From NCBI GenBank assembly GCA_020850475.1, contig JADZEO010000051.1, forward strand, positions 1 through 38,040: DNA of 38,040 bases, given 5' to 3'. Origin of the DNA: Bdellovibrionales bacterium (GTDB lineage Bacteria > Bdellovibrionota > Bdellovibrionia > Bdellovibrionales > UBA1609). The notes beneath the pieces were generated by a model. The model was not told the DNA's origin. It saw only the letters and a program-made list of their open reading frames with translations, and did no database searches. A program made the translations under genes and the position numbers. Shown here piece by piece: positions 16,833 to 24,795 of the stretch; the first letter of the stretch is position 1, and every line of letters starts with the position of its first letter.

Positions 16833-17780
16833 GTGGATATGCTTGTGACAATGAGATGGTTCAATCTCCTTAAGCGCCGGCATCGCGATCAACGGTACCA
16901 ACCGGTCGTTCTCGTGACCGGCTGTAGCTCGGGAATTGGCTTGGCACTGGCGCGACTCCTCTGGAAGCTGCCCCAGTATCGGGTCGTGATTACCTTGAGA
17001 AGTCACTCTCTGGGTAAACTGAGTGACGCCGGCTTAACTAATAACGAGCGCTTTTGGATCCAACAACTCGATGTGACCTCCGCCGAAGATCGTCGTCGCC
17101 TGATTAACGAGATCACTCAACGGTGGGGTAAGGTCGATATCCTCGTCAATAACGCAGGCATCAGTTATCGCGCCGTCGTCGAACATATGGATTCGGCAAC
17201 TGAGCTTTTGCAACTTGAAACCAACTACCTTGGCCCAATGGGACTCATTCGCCTGGTACTGCCTGGGATGCGCCTCACGGGGCGGGGAAAAATCATCAAT
17301 GTTTCGTCAGTGAGCGGGATGCTAGCGATGCCCACAATGGCTTCTTATAGCGCTTCTAAGTATGCTCTTGAAGGCGCCTCTGAGGCCCTGTGGTACGAGA
17401 TGCGCCCTCTCGGAATCAACGTGAGTCTGATCCAACCTGGTTTTGTCCGCTCCAACTCCTTCCGCAATGTCGTTTACTCCTCCCAGTCGGCCTTGTCTCA
17501 AGCGATGGGTGGTCCTTACAGTGAATACTATCGGCACATGTCGCCGTTCATCGAGAAGATGATGCAACGATCACGCACCACTCCTGAGACCGTCGCGCAC
17601 ACCATTCTGCGCGTGATTAGGACTGAGAACCCTCCGTTGCGCGTTCCCGCTTCCATCGATGCCTCAGTTTTTTACTATATCCGCCGCTGGGTTCCGCGGC
17701 GCTTATTGCACCCGTTTCTCTTTTGGTGTCTGCCGGGCTCAAGGACATGGGGGCTGCTCTACTCTCAAAAGCGCGGTTAA
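16833..17780 (+). CDS. Short-chain dehydrogenase/reductase
   Basis: A classical SDR of up to 315 residues. The Rossmann cofactor motif TGCSSGIG (~31-38), the NNAG motif (VNNAGIS), the catalytic Ser in NVSSVSG, and Tyr172/Lys176 in YSASK are all present. These NAD(P)H enzymes reduce or oxidise many substrates (ketones, acyl groups, sterols), so the substrate is not predictable. The start is uncertain. GTG 16833, ATG 16839 and ATG 16851 are all in frame, none has a clear ribosome site, and a -10-like TATGCT lies seven bases before 16851. The stop TAA overlaps the LysR stop by four bases (TTAA shared). Confidence 0.88.
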   Translation: MDMLVTMRWFNLLKRRHRDQRYQPVVLVTGCSSGIGLALARLLWKLPQYRVVITLRSHSLGKLSDAGLTNNERFWIQQLDVTSAEDRRRLINEITQRWGKVDILVNNAGISYRAVVEHMDSATELLQLETNYLGPMGLIRLVLPGMRLTGRGKIINVSSVSGMLAMPTMASYSASKYALEGASEALWYEMRPLGINVSLIQPGFVRSNSFRNVVYSSQSALSQAMGGPYSEYYRHMSPFIEKMMQRSRTTPETVAHTILRVIRTENPPLRVPASIDASVFYYIRRWVPRRLLHPFLFWCLPGSRTWGLLYSQKRG

Positions 17781-18679
17781 CTTGGGGGCCGGCGCGACCG
17801 CTGTTTTCGGCGAATGTTGCCGAGCTCCTGCCACAAGTACTGATGCGCCTTGCCGACCACCACTCCTGTCCGCCGTAGCAGCCACTGGTCTTCGTGGATT
17901 CCCTTAAACTCAGGAACCTTGAGGCGCACCAATCGATGAGCCGCCAATTCATCTTTCACCAGGTGAAACGGCATGTGTCCCCAGCCCAATCCCCCTCGTA
18001 GCAACACGAGCTTGGTTTGAAAATCCGGCAAACTCCAGGTGAGGGCTCCCTCCATGATCCCCGCCGAGTCCTTGGGATTTCCCCCCGTGCTACGCAAAAT
18101 TAAGTGGGGATAGTTCATCAAGTGAGTCTGGTGGAGCACTGATTTGACCTTGGCCAGAGGGTGAGTGGGTGCTGCCACGGTGACCAGATGAATGGGCAAA
18201 AAGGCTTCGACCTCGAACTGACTCGGGTCGAGATCTCGACCTTCGGTGACGGCAATGTTGGCCACTCCCGAACGCACGCGATCAATGGCCCCAAAAATCT
18301 CCACACTCATTTTTAGTCGCGTGTGAGGAAAGCGCCGGGCGAATTCTCGTAATACGGGAATGATCGGCTCCATCGGTGTCAAAGCGCTAATCGCCAGCGA
18401 CACTTCGGGTTCAACGCCCAGCCCGAGATGATGGCCCAGACTTTCGAATTCATTCACCTCCTGCAGGAGTCCTCGCGCTCGCTCGTACATCGACCGCCCG
18501 GCCGCGGTCAGCTCTGGGCGATACTGCTCGCGAGAAAAAACTTGGATGTTAAATTCCTCTTCAAGTTGGCGGATGGAATAGCTCAGCGAGCTTTGTGATT
18601 TGTGGAGAACTTCGGCGGCGGCCCGAAAGCTGCCCGATTCGACGATCGCGCATAGGGTGCGAAGCTGTTCAAGAGTCAT
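17777..18679 (-). CDS. LysR-family transcriptional regulator
   Basis: A 300-residue regulator of the usual LTTR length. The N-terminal winged helix (residues ~1-60) has MTLEQLRTLCAIVESGSFRAAAEVLHKSQSSLSYSIRQLEEE, and the rest is the periplasmic-binding-fold effector domain. It diverges from doxX-pirin across a 110-base gap holding a palindrome, the normal layout for a regulator of its neighbour. Its likely targets are itself and the doxX-pirin pair. No Shine-Dalgarno precedes the ATG. A perfect TATAAT box ends six bases before it, so the mRNA may be leaderless. The inducer is unknown. Confidence 0.92.
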   Translation of the reverse strand: MTLEQLRTLCAIVESGSFRAAAEVLHKSQSSLSYSIRQLEEEFNIQVFSREQYRPELTAAGRSMYERARGLLQEVNEFESLGHHLGLGVEPEVSLAISALTPMEPIIPVLREFARRFPHTRLKMSVEIFGAIDRVRSGVANIAVTEGRDLDPSQFEVEAFLPIHLVTVAAPTHPLAKVKSVLHQTHLMNYPHLILRSTGGNPKDSAGIMEGALTWSLPDFQTKLVLLRGGLGWGHMPFHLVKDELAAHRLVRLKVPEFKGIHEDQWLLRRTGVVVGKAHQYLWQELGNIRRKQRSRRPPS

Positions 18680-18685
18680 ACAAAC

Positions 18686-18706
18686 ATTATAATCTATTTA
18701 TTAGAT
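18686..18706 (-). promoter_or_regulatory. lysR -10 box and LysR-type palindrome
   Basis: TATAAT on the minus strand (18691-18686) is six bases before the lysR ATG. Immediately upstream is the perfect palindrome ATCTA-N5-TAGAT (18692-18706), fitting the T-N11-A form of LysR sites. Confidence 0.6.
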
Positions 18707-18729
18707 CATTTTAATCAAAATATTATACT
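18701..18729 (+). promoter_or_regulatory. Candidate doxX-pirin promoter
   Basis: TATACT (18724-18729) is a good -10 box. The TTAGAT 17 bases upstream (18701-18706) is a poor -35 and is the right arm of the LysR palindrome, as expected for a promoter that needs an activator. Confidence 0.45.
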
Positions 18730-18789
18730 TTTTTTCGATCATCTATTGGCCGATCATTAAGCCAGGAACACACTCACAAGGAGATTGAG

Positions 18790-19179
18790 GTGAAAAACAA
18801 AGTTGTCTTAGGCTTACGCTTGGTTTTGGGCTTAATGCTGGTCGTTTTTGGACTCAATGGGTTCTTCCAGTTTTTGCCGATGCCGCCCCCCACGCCTGAA
18901 GGCGGTGCTTACCTAGGTGCGCTCGCCGGGACGGGATACTTCTTTCCGTTTCTCAAAGCCACCGAAGTGCTCGTGGGCGTGGCCCTGCTGTCAGGATTTT
19001 TTGTCCCTCTGGCGCTCGTGGTTCTAGCACCCATCAGTATTCAGATCCTGCTCTACCACATGTTTTTAGACACGAGTAATGTCGTGATGGCTCTCTTTAT
19101 TTTTGGTGTCAACCTCGCCTTGGGCCTTCTGCAAATTCAGGCCTATAAACCTTTGCTAACCGCTAAAGCCTCAAACTAA
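18790..19179 (+). CDS. DoxX-family membrane protein
   Basis: A 129-residue inner-membrane protein with four predicted spans (~residues 5-25, 55-73, 75-95 and 100-118). A conserved FGLNGFFQFLPMP motif closes the first helix and LKATEVLVGVALLSG opens the second, both typical of DoxX-like proteins. DoxX family members are small quinone-associated or redox-stress membrane proteins of mostly unknown role. It starts at GTG 18790, with AAGGAG just upstream. Pirin follows 11 bases on. The LysR-DoxX-pirin combination is a commonly seen neighbourhood in proteobacteria. Confidence 0.87.
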   Translation: MKNKVVLGLRLVLGLMLVVFGLNGFFQFLPMPPPTPEGGAYLGALAGTGYFFPFLKATEVLVGVALLSGFFVPLALVVLAPISIQILLYHMFLDTSNVVMALFIFGVNLALGLLQIQAYKPLLTAKASN

Positions 19180-19190
19180 AAGGGGGGCAT

Positions 19191-19892
19191 ATGATTTCTT
19201 TGCGCCTCAATAAGGAACGTGGAGTCGGGAACTACGGCTGGCTCAACGCTCGCTACACCTTCTCCTTCGCCAATTACTTTGATCGGCGCTTCATGGGCTT
19301 TCGTACTCTGCGGGTCATCAATCAAGACACCATTGAACCGGGTGGGGGGTTTCCCACCCACCCTCACAATGACATGGAAATTCTCACCTATGTGATTCAA
19401 GGGGCGGTCAAACACGTTGATTCGATGGGTAATACCACCACGATTCCCGCCGGCGAAGTGCAACTGATGAGCGCCGGCAGCGGAATCGAGCATAGCGAAT
19501 TCAATGCCTCCACCCGGGAGCCCCTTGAGCTCTTACAGATTTGGATTCTCCCAGACAGTCGAGGCTACCAGCCCAACTACCAACAGATGAAAATCAATTC
19601 TCCAGCTCGGCAAAATCAGTGGCTCACCTTGGTGAGCCCCGAAGGTGGGCCGGCAGGCTCGATGACGATTCGCCAGCGGGCCTTCGTGCACACGGCCGCG
19701 CTCGAGGCCGGCAAGTCCATCACCTACCAGCCCCTGTTGGGCGGAAGTATTTGGCTCCAACTCATTAATGGAGCGCTAAAAATTGAAGGGCACGATCTAA
19801 GTCCTGGTGATGGAATGGCGTGTACACAAATCGAACAGCTGAATTTGCATGCGACAAAGGATGCCGAAGTCCTGCTTTTTGATCTCGCCTGA
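19191..19892 (+). CDS. Pirin-family bicupin (YhhW-like)
   Basis: A 233-residue two-cupin protein. The metal site of the N-terminal cupin is HPHNDMEI with a second part GIEHSEFN, giving three His plus Glu, which in E. coli YhhW and human pirin bind a divalent metal. YhhW shows quercetin 2,3-dioxygenase activity in vitro. The physiological role of bacterial pirins is mostly unknown, with links to redox and metabolism. The C-terminal cupin has no obvious metal site. The ribosome site AGGGGGG lies four bases before the ATG. It is co-transcribed with doxX. Confidence 0.9.
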   Translation: MISLRLNKERGVGNYGWLNARYTFSFANYFDRRFMGFRTLRVINQDTIEPGGGFPTHPHNDMEILTYVIQGAVKHVDSMGNTTTIPAGEVQLMSAGSGIEHSEFNASTREPLELLQIWILPDSRGYQPNYQQMKINSPARQNQWLTLVSPEGGPAGSMTIRQRAFVHTAALEAGKSITYQPLLGGSIWLQLINGALKIEGHDLSPGDGMACTQIEQLNLHATKDAEVLLFDLA

Positions 19893-19915
19893 CCTCGACC
19901 TCACACCAGAAGTGC

Positions 19916-19930
19916 GTCTCAAAACGAGAC
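19916..19930. repeat. Short inverted repeat after pirin gene
   Basis: GTCTC-AAAAC-GAGAC, a five-pair stem and five-base loop, 24 bases after the pirin stop. It could be a weak terminator. The same arms with a different spacer occur at 4337-4351. Confidence 0.4.
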
Positions 19931-19998
19931 ACTGGTCTGTTTGAGGTTTCACACATCTCGTGAATGATTCATAATGGAATGCAGGTGGGAGATATCAA

Positions 19999-21618
19999 GT
20001 GATCCGAGACAAGCGCCAACGAACGCGCTTTCGGCCAAGGTTGAAACGTTACCTCTCCGTCGGCACGACTGCACTAGTAGGAATAACGATATTACTTTTT
20101 CAAAACTGCCAGCCCAACTACCTATTAAAGGTAGCGCTGCTTGCTGCTCAGAGTGAAAACTCGGCGGCGCAAACGGTTGAAACACCGCTGGCTTCACCCT
20201 TTGCGGATGGCAAACTGCAAGTGAGTTGGCGTCAGCTACTGGCGGACGAAGACTTCCGTGTGAGGAATCAGTCGGCCTTTAGTCGGGCCTCAGACTCGCT
20301 CTTTTCTTTTGGTCAAAATTTGCCGCTCGGGCTGCAGGATCCAATTCCTTCCGAGGAGGATCTTGTGGTTGATGAAGACCGCGCCGCTTTTTTGGCGGGT
20401 CAAGAGATGGTGGTTTTGATCGATAACCATTGCCGTCGCCAGCAACAAGGGACCTCAACCTTTTCCACTGTCTTGGAAAGCCAACTCGCCGGTGTTGAGC
20501 GACCCGCCCTTTCGGTTGAAGCCTACGCCTATGAGTTTTCTGATTCGCAATCCGTCAGTCAGTTTCGCGATTGGTTGGAAAGTGATCCCTGTATCATCGG
20601 CGCCAGTGAAAACCAAGTGGCCTCGATCGCTGCTGAGTCACTTAACAATGACCCTGACTTTAGTAAACTAACCCATCTGCGAGCCATCAATTTCGTCAAC
20701 GCTCAAGATCTCTTTTACCTTTCTAGTCTTAAAGTTACTCAAGATGTCGTCATTGCCATTGGTGATACTGGGGTTGCCCACGACCATCCCGATCTCCAGA
20801 ATGTTATGTGGCGAGATGGTTCAGGAAAATTTGGTCACGATTATATCAATAACGATGACAACCCGATGGATGACCATGGTCATGGCTCGCACTGTGCTGG
20901 CTTGGCTGCGGCCCAAAACAACAACGGTATCGGCGTATCGGGTGTAATGGGCGTCCATGCTCGAATTATGGGAATCAAGGTCCTAGCCGCAAATGGCTCG
21001 GGGTATACCAACCAGATTGTAAACGGTATCAACTATGCGGCGGACAACAACGCCGACGTCCTCAACCTGTCCCTGGGTGGGGCCGGCCAAAATGCCTCTT
21101 ACCAGGATGCCATGGCGAGAGCCGTGGCCGCCGGAACTTTTGTGGCCGTGGCCGCCGGTAACGACAATACCCAAATCACCACGTCATCATTTTTCTCGCC
21201 GGCCGGATATGCCAAAGACATTCATGGGGCCATGTCAGTGGGCTCTTACGATGCCATGAACTACGCGAAGTCTTCGTTCTCTAATTACAGCACTTCTTAC
21301 GTTGAAATTGGCGCACCTGGTTCTTCTGGCACAACCAAACTTTTATCGACGGTGCCGGGCGGTGGCTATGCTTACATGCACGGGACTTCCATGGCCTCCC
21401 CTGTCCTCGCCGGAGCTGCCGCTCTTACGATTGGAATTCTTCGCACCAATGGGATCAGCTACACCCCGGCAGATATCGAAGACATTTTGTTCAACGGCTC
21501 TCCCTCGCGCTCTGGCCTCAGCACTTATTTCAAGGACGGCAAAGCGCTCGATTTGGAAAAGGTCGGCGAATACATTCAACGCGTTTACTTGTTCGGCCAA
21601 ACAGGAGGGTTTAACTGA
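19999..21618 (+). CDS. Subtilisin-like (S8) serine protease, predicted lipoprotein
   Basis: A 539-residue protease. A basic N-terminus and hydrophobic segment end in LLFQNC (residues ~32-37), a Bdellovibrio-style lipobox that departs from the usual L-x-(G/A)-C, so surface or periplasmic anchoring is likely. Residues ~125-210 look like an I9-type propeptide. The catalytic triad is complete: Asp256 in IGDTGVAHDHP, His295 in HGHGSHCAG, and Ser464 in HGTSMASPV. It begins at GTG 19999, with GGGAG about seven bases upstream. The stop overlaps the next ATG by one base, so protease and pseudo-metallopeptidase are translationally linked. Roles in prey or protein degradation are possible. Confidence 0.9.
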   Translation: MIRDKRQRTRFRPRLKRYLSVGTTALVGITILLFQNCQPNYLLKVALLAAQSENSAAQTVETPLASPFADGKLQVSWRQLLADEDFRVRNQSAFSRASDSLFSFGQNLPLGLQDPIPSEEDLVVDEDRAAFLAGQEMVVLIDNHCRRQQQGTSTFSTVLESQLAGVERPALSVEAYAYEFSDSQSVSQFRDWLESDPCIIGASENQVASIAAESLNNDPDFSKLTHLRAINFVNAQDLFYLSSLKVTQDVVIAIGDTGVAHDHPDLQNVMWRDGSGKFGHDYINNDDNPMDDHGHGSHCAGLAAAQNNNGIGVSGVMGVHARIMGIKVLAANGSGYTNQIVNGINYAADNNADVLNLSLGGAGQNASYQDAMARAVAAGTFVAVAAGNDNTQITTSSFFSPAGYAKDIHGAMSVGSYDAMNYAKSSFSNYSTSYVEIGAPGSSGTTKLLSTVPGGGYAYMHGTSMASPVLAGAAALTIGILRTNGISYTPADIEDILFNGSPSRSGLSTYFKDGKALDLEKVGEYIQRVYLFGQTGGFN

Positions 21619-22802
21619 TGAAACCAAGTAAGTTGGTTTGCTCTCCCGTCATCGCGTTGCTGCTGAGTATTGCTCTCCTGAGCGGCTGTTCATTTGAGGG
21701 CTTTAGAGCCAAGCTCTTCGGCAGCTCGAGTGTTTTAGCCTCGCGCATTCCTCCCACCGACAAGATCGATGAGAACTGCGCAACGTCACCGGCCTATTCA
21801 ATGTGTATTTTTATGAAAGACCCTGTCAGTCAGGCCCAAGAGCCCTTCGCCGACCCCAATTCTCCTCTGGTGAATGAGCGCCGGATTTTCGGAGTCAAGC
21901 TAACCGGAGTCGATGGTTCCGGGCGCCTCCAAAACAGCTCAATTGAAGTTCACAGCCTCGATGGGACGAACGTGAACATCCATGAATTAGAAAGCTACAA
22001 AACCAAGGCGATCGACGACGGCTCCAACTTTGCTGAACAGCAAATGGCCTACTACTGGGCCAACCGAACCATCGAGTACCTCGGCGCTCGCACGGGCAAG
22101 TTTTACGCCCGTAACCAACAGATCAAGATCTTTGTCGATGATCGCACCTATGGGTGGCGACCCGCGACCAAGTCCATTCATCTCAAGCGCACACAACTTT
22201 CAAAGTCCATGGCGCTGAATGGCGGTTTCATCGTCCACTTGTTAGGACAAGCAAACCTGTCGATTGCCACTAACGGCGAAATCAACAATCTCACCGGCAG
22301 TAACAAACACAAGGCCTGTGGAACTTCCAAGTACGGATGTTGCCTGGAGTGGGTTGGTTGTTCTCAAGCGATCGCCGCCGGCGCTGCCGACTACCTTGTC
22401 GCGATCATGTTTCCTGACGATCCCGGTCTCGGGGAGTTCTGGAACAATTCTCTCGATGGAGCCAAAGCGTGCACGCAGTCGCGCAACCTCAAATTCATGT
22501 CTTCAGTCACCGCCCAGGCCGCTAACCAAGTTTGCGCGGGATCGGGACAAACCGGCGAAGTTCATGCTCTCGGGAGCGTCTACGCTTCCATTTGGTGGGA
22601 AGTTCGAAACAAAGCCGAAGAAGAGCGTCCGGGCTCCAGCCGTGAAGTCGACACACTGTACATGGAGCACTTGGCGCGCCTTAGTGGCTCCGACGACTTC
22701 TTAACCGCGCTCAGCAAGATCGAAGAGCTCGACGCCGAGATGTTTGGCAGTCGGTACAGCTCGAAATTTCGCGACGAGTATCAGCGCCGCGAACTCTTTT
22801 AG
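21618..22802 (+). CDS. Lipoprotein with gluzincin (M36/thermolysin-like) fold signature but no zinc site
   Basis: A 394-residue lipoprotein with lipobox LLSGC at ~20-24. The C-terminal two-thirds follow the order seen in bacterial M36/M4-type peptidases: AYYWANRTIEYL helix, KIFVDD strand, a helix in the place of HExxH, an ADYL helix, and GEVHALGSVYASIWWEV (~315-331) near the end. At the zinc helix the expected H-E-x-G-H reads His207-Leu-Leu-Gly-Gln211. The expected E-G-F-A-D-Y reads A-G-A-A-D-Y. The catalytic Glu and two of the zinc ligands are thus absent. It is probably a non-catalytic binding or inhibitory partner of the subtilisin it overlaps. No N-terminal domain (residues 25-130) is recognised. 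Confidence 0.7.
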   Translation: MKPSKLVCSPVIALLLSIALLSGCSFEGFRAKLFGSSSVLASRIPPTDKIDENCATSPAYSMCIFMKDPVSQAQEPFADPNSPLVNERRIFGVKLTGVDGSGRLQNSSIEVHSLDGTNVNIHELESYKTKAIDDGSNFAEQQMAYYWANRTIEYLGARTGKFYARNQQIKIFVDDRTYGWRPATKSIHLKRTQLSKSMALNGGFIVHLLGQANLSIATNGEINNLTGSNKHKACGTSKYGCCLEWVGCSQAIAAGAADYLVAIMFPDDPGLGEFWNNSLDGAKACTQSRNLKFMSSVTAQAANQVCAGSGQTGEVHALGSVYASIWWEVRNKAEEERPGSSREVDTLYMEHLARLSGSDDFLTALSKIEELDAEMFGSRYSSKFRDEYQRRELF

Positions 22803-22822
22803 CGTCAACCCTTCCGCCTACT

Positions 22823-22856
22823 ATTCACCGGTGTTGGTGTGCCACCACCGGTGAAT
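22823..22856. terminator. Strong hairpin in the intergenic region after the pseudo-peptidase gene
   Basis: ATTCACCGG (22823-22831) pairs with CCGGTGAAT (22848-22856), and TGGTG (22835-22839) pairs with CACCA (22843-22847). A three-base bulge separates the two stems, and the loop is TGC. No T-tract follows. It lies 20 bases after the stop, fitting an end-of-operon structure. Confidence 0.5.
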
Positions 22857-23039
22857 TCGGGCGCAAAAGGTGGTGGGTAGACGTTAAAAACTTTGACAAC
22901 GCACTCTGATTAAACACCTGAGCTGTCCCCCGCCTCGCGTAGGCATTCGCAATGTGGCCCGATTTTGGCAATATATTAAGAGTAGGGGTGGACTGTTCCG
23001 TGGGATCCGCAGGCCAGGAAGGCCGAGGAACGGTGGGTT

Positions 23040-24764
23040 ATGATCTGCAAACTCCGCTCAGGATTGAGTTTGGTGTTTGGTATCAGCCTTGGAGTCATCT
23101 TACTCGGATGCTCAGACGTTAGAATTAAGGGTCTCGCTGAAAATCGCAGCTACTCGAGTAAATCCAATCTCTGTCTAAAACCACCTGAAAATCTCACCCG
23201 CATCAATAAGGTTTTATTTGTGGTGGACAAGTCGGGCTCCAACGAGGCGATTGGTACGCTGCCAGGAAACGACATGGATGACACGCGCCGAGCTGACAAC
23301 ATCCAAAACTTTTTTAACCTCCATCGCAACGAGGCCTTCTACCGCTGGGGCTACATCGTTTTTGGGGTCGAACTCAATCAAGCCCAAGCCTATATCAACA
23401 ACGGCACCCTCAACAGCCCCACCTTTGGGAATGCCAATCAAATGCAAGCCGCCATTGACCGCCATCGCGCCACACCCGACGACGGGTGCACTCCCTATCT
23501 TGCGGGTATCGCGCTGGCCAAGAGGGCGATCGAAGATGACTTGCGCAACTTTCCCAATGAAGACTCGGTCTACAACATCTTTTTTATGTCGGATGGCTTT
23601 CCGAACGACGCCAACTCGGCCGAAAACTGCGGCTCCACGACTCCCGTGAGTTCCTCGCCGACTGATCCGTACATCCTCGCCGTTCGCGATTTGGTGCGAG
23701 TGGCACCTGATCGAATCTTTTTTAGTACCGCCTATTATGCCTTGCCCGTGAATGATCCCGCTCGAATGGCCGCTGACGGGCTCCGTTACATGTCCGAGGC
23801 CGGCGGCGGGCGTTTTGCTGACCTCCAGGGCTCTGACACCTTAAACTTTGAAGCGCTCACGCTCGGGCCGCATCCCGAATCCTGGGTGCTGAAGCGAATG
23901 TCCGTCTATAATTTTAATGCGGCCAATTGCAGTGACGGCTCTCGCGACGCGGACTCAGACGGCGACGGACTATGCGATAAGGATGAAATCGAGTTCAATA
24001 CCAAATTTGCCAGCCGTTTAACTGGTTCTCAGCAATTTGATCCCGTCAATCGCAACTCGATCAATCCCCGATACTCGGATTTGTTTTCTTACAAATTTCA
24101 GGTTCTTCCAACAGGCGAAGGACTGCGAGCTTGTGCCGAGCCAGAGCCCGATGAAGACCATGATCTCCTCAACCTTTGCGAAGAGCGAATGTTGTTCGAC
24201 AACCAAGCCAATGGACCGACGCCTCAATGGACGGAGCAAATGCGTGAGGCCGGCGCCGGAACCGCCAATACTCTCAACCCCGACACCGACGGAGATGGCT
24301 TTCTTGATAGTATTGAGTTCTTTTCGCTCGGAGTAAAATCCACACCGGTCAATTACAACAACATATTTGATCGTTACACTGGTGGCATTACCGCTGAAAC
24401 TCTGCTCGCCGAGCAACGCCACCCGATGCGGCCGACCGAAGCGGGACCAGACACCACTGACTTCCGTGTGACGTTCAGTGGGATTAATACGGCCGGCGAA
24501 AACTGTTACAATGTGGACCTTGTTCGCCTTCCGCTCTTTGCCACCCGAGGCGTGGGCATTAATCGGGTGAGCGGCATTCCGGAGCTGGCGCACGCCGATG
24601 ATGAGAGCGTGGTCTTGCTCTACTACATCATTACTCAAGAGCGAAATCCCAACGGTAAAGGGTATCTTTTTTATTCCTACCGAAAACTCCACCGGCAGCA
24701 GGGCTGGTCAAATGGGCTGGAGCTCAATAACTTTCAGAACTTCAAGGTCCCTGAGGTGTTTTAG
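23040..24764 (+). CDS. VWA-domain lipoprotein with calcium-binding (TSP3/EF-hand-like) repeats
   Basis: A 574-residue exported protein with lipobox ILLGC (~20-24). The von Willebrand A domain (~55-270) has the metal-ion-dependent adhesion site DKSGS (DxSxS) after KVLFVV, with FFMSDG as the later MIDAS strand. After it come Asp-rich loops of the thrombospondin type 3/EF-hand kind: DADSDGDGLCDKDE (~302-315) and NPDTDGDGFLD (~418-428), with a degenerate DEDHD between. The rest is unrecognised. Calcium-stabilised adhesion or binding at the cell surface is the inference. It is separated by a 237-base gap from the protease pair and may have its own promoter. A weak GGTGGG lies before the ATG. Confidence 0.82.
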   Translation: MICKLRSGLSLVFGISLGVILLGCSDVRIKGLAENRSYSSKSNLCLKPPENLTRINKVLFVVDKSGSNEAIGTLPGNDMDDTRRADNIQNFFNLHRNEAFYRWGYIVFGVELNQAQAYINNGTLNSPTFGNANQMQAAIDRHRATPDDGCTPYLAGIALAKRAIEDDLRNFPNEDSVYNIFFMSDGFPNDANSAENCGSTTPVSSSPTDPYILAVRDLVRVAPDRIFFSTAYYALPVNDPARMAADGLRYMSEAGGGRFADLQGSDTLNFEALTLGPHPESWVLKRMSVYNFNAANCSDGSRDADSDGDGLCDKDEIEFNTKFASRLTGSQQFDPVNRNSINPRYSDLFSYKFQVLPTGEGLRACAEPEPDEDHDLLNLCEERMLFDNQANGPTPQWTEQMREAGAGTANTLNPDTDGDGFLDSIEFFSLGVKSTPVNYNNIFDRYTGGITAETLLAEQRHPMRPTEAGPDTTDFRVTFSGINTAGENCYNVDLVRLPLFATRGVGINRVSGIPELAHADDESVVLLYYIITQERNPNGKGYLFYSYRKLHRQQGWSNGLELNNFQNFKVPEVF

Positions 24765-24768
24765 CCTT

Positions 24769-24792
24769 GCGGCCATTTTTTTTGGTGGCCGC
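24769..24792. terminator. Hairpin between convergent genes
   Basis: GCGGCCA (24769-24775) and TGGCCGC (24786-24792) pair perfectly around a ten-base loop with eight T's. It separates the VWA and glutamate-synthase-like genes and could stop transcription from both sides, though T-runs outside the stem are short. Confidence 0.55.
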
Positions 24793-24795
24793 TCT

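Noticed and set aside
18686-18706. Idea that the palindrome is a transposon end
   Set aside because: There is no transposase or matching end nearby. Its place between divergent lysR and doxX fits a regulator site.
22989-23035. Possible cyclic-di-GMP riboswitch before the VWA gene
   Set aside because: The conserved GEMM core and tetraloop-receptor bases are not present.
24018-24692. Minus-strand frame in the VWA gene
   Set aside because: Antisense shadow of the coding strand with calcium-binding repeats.
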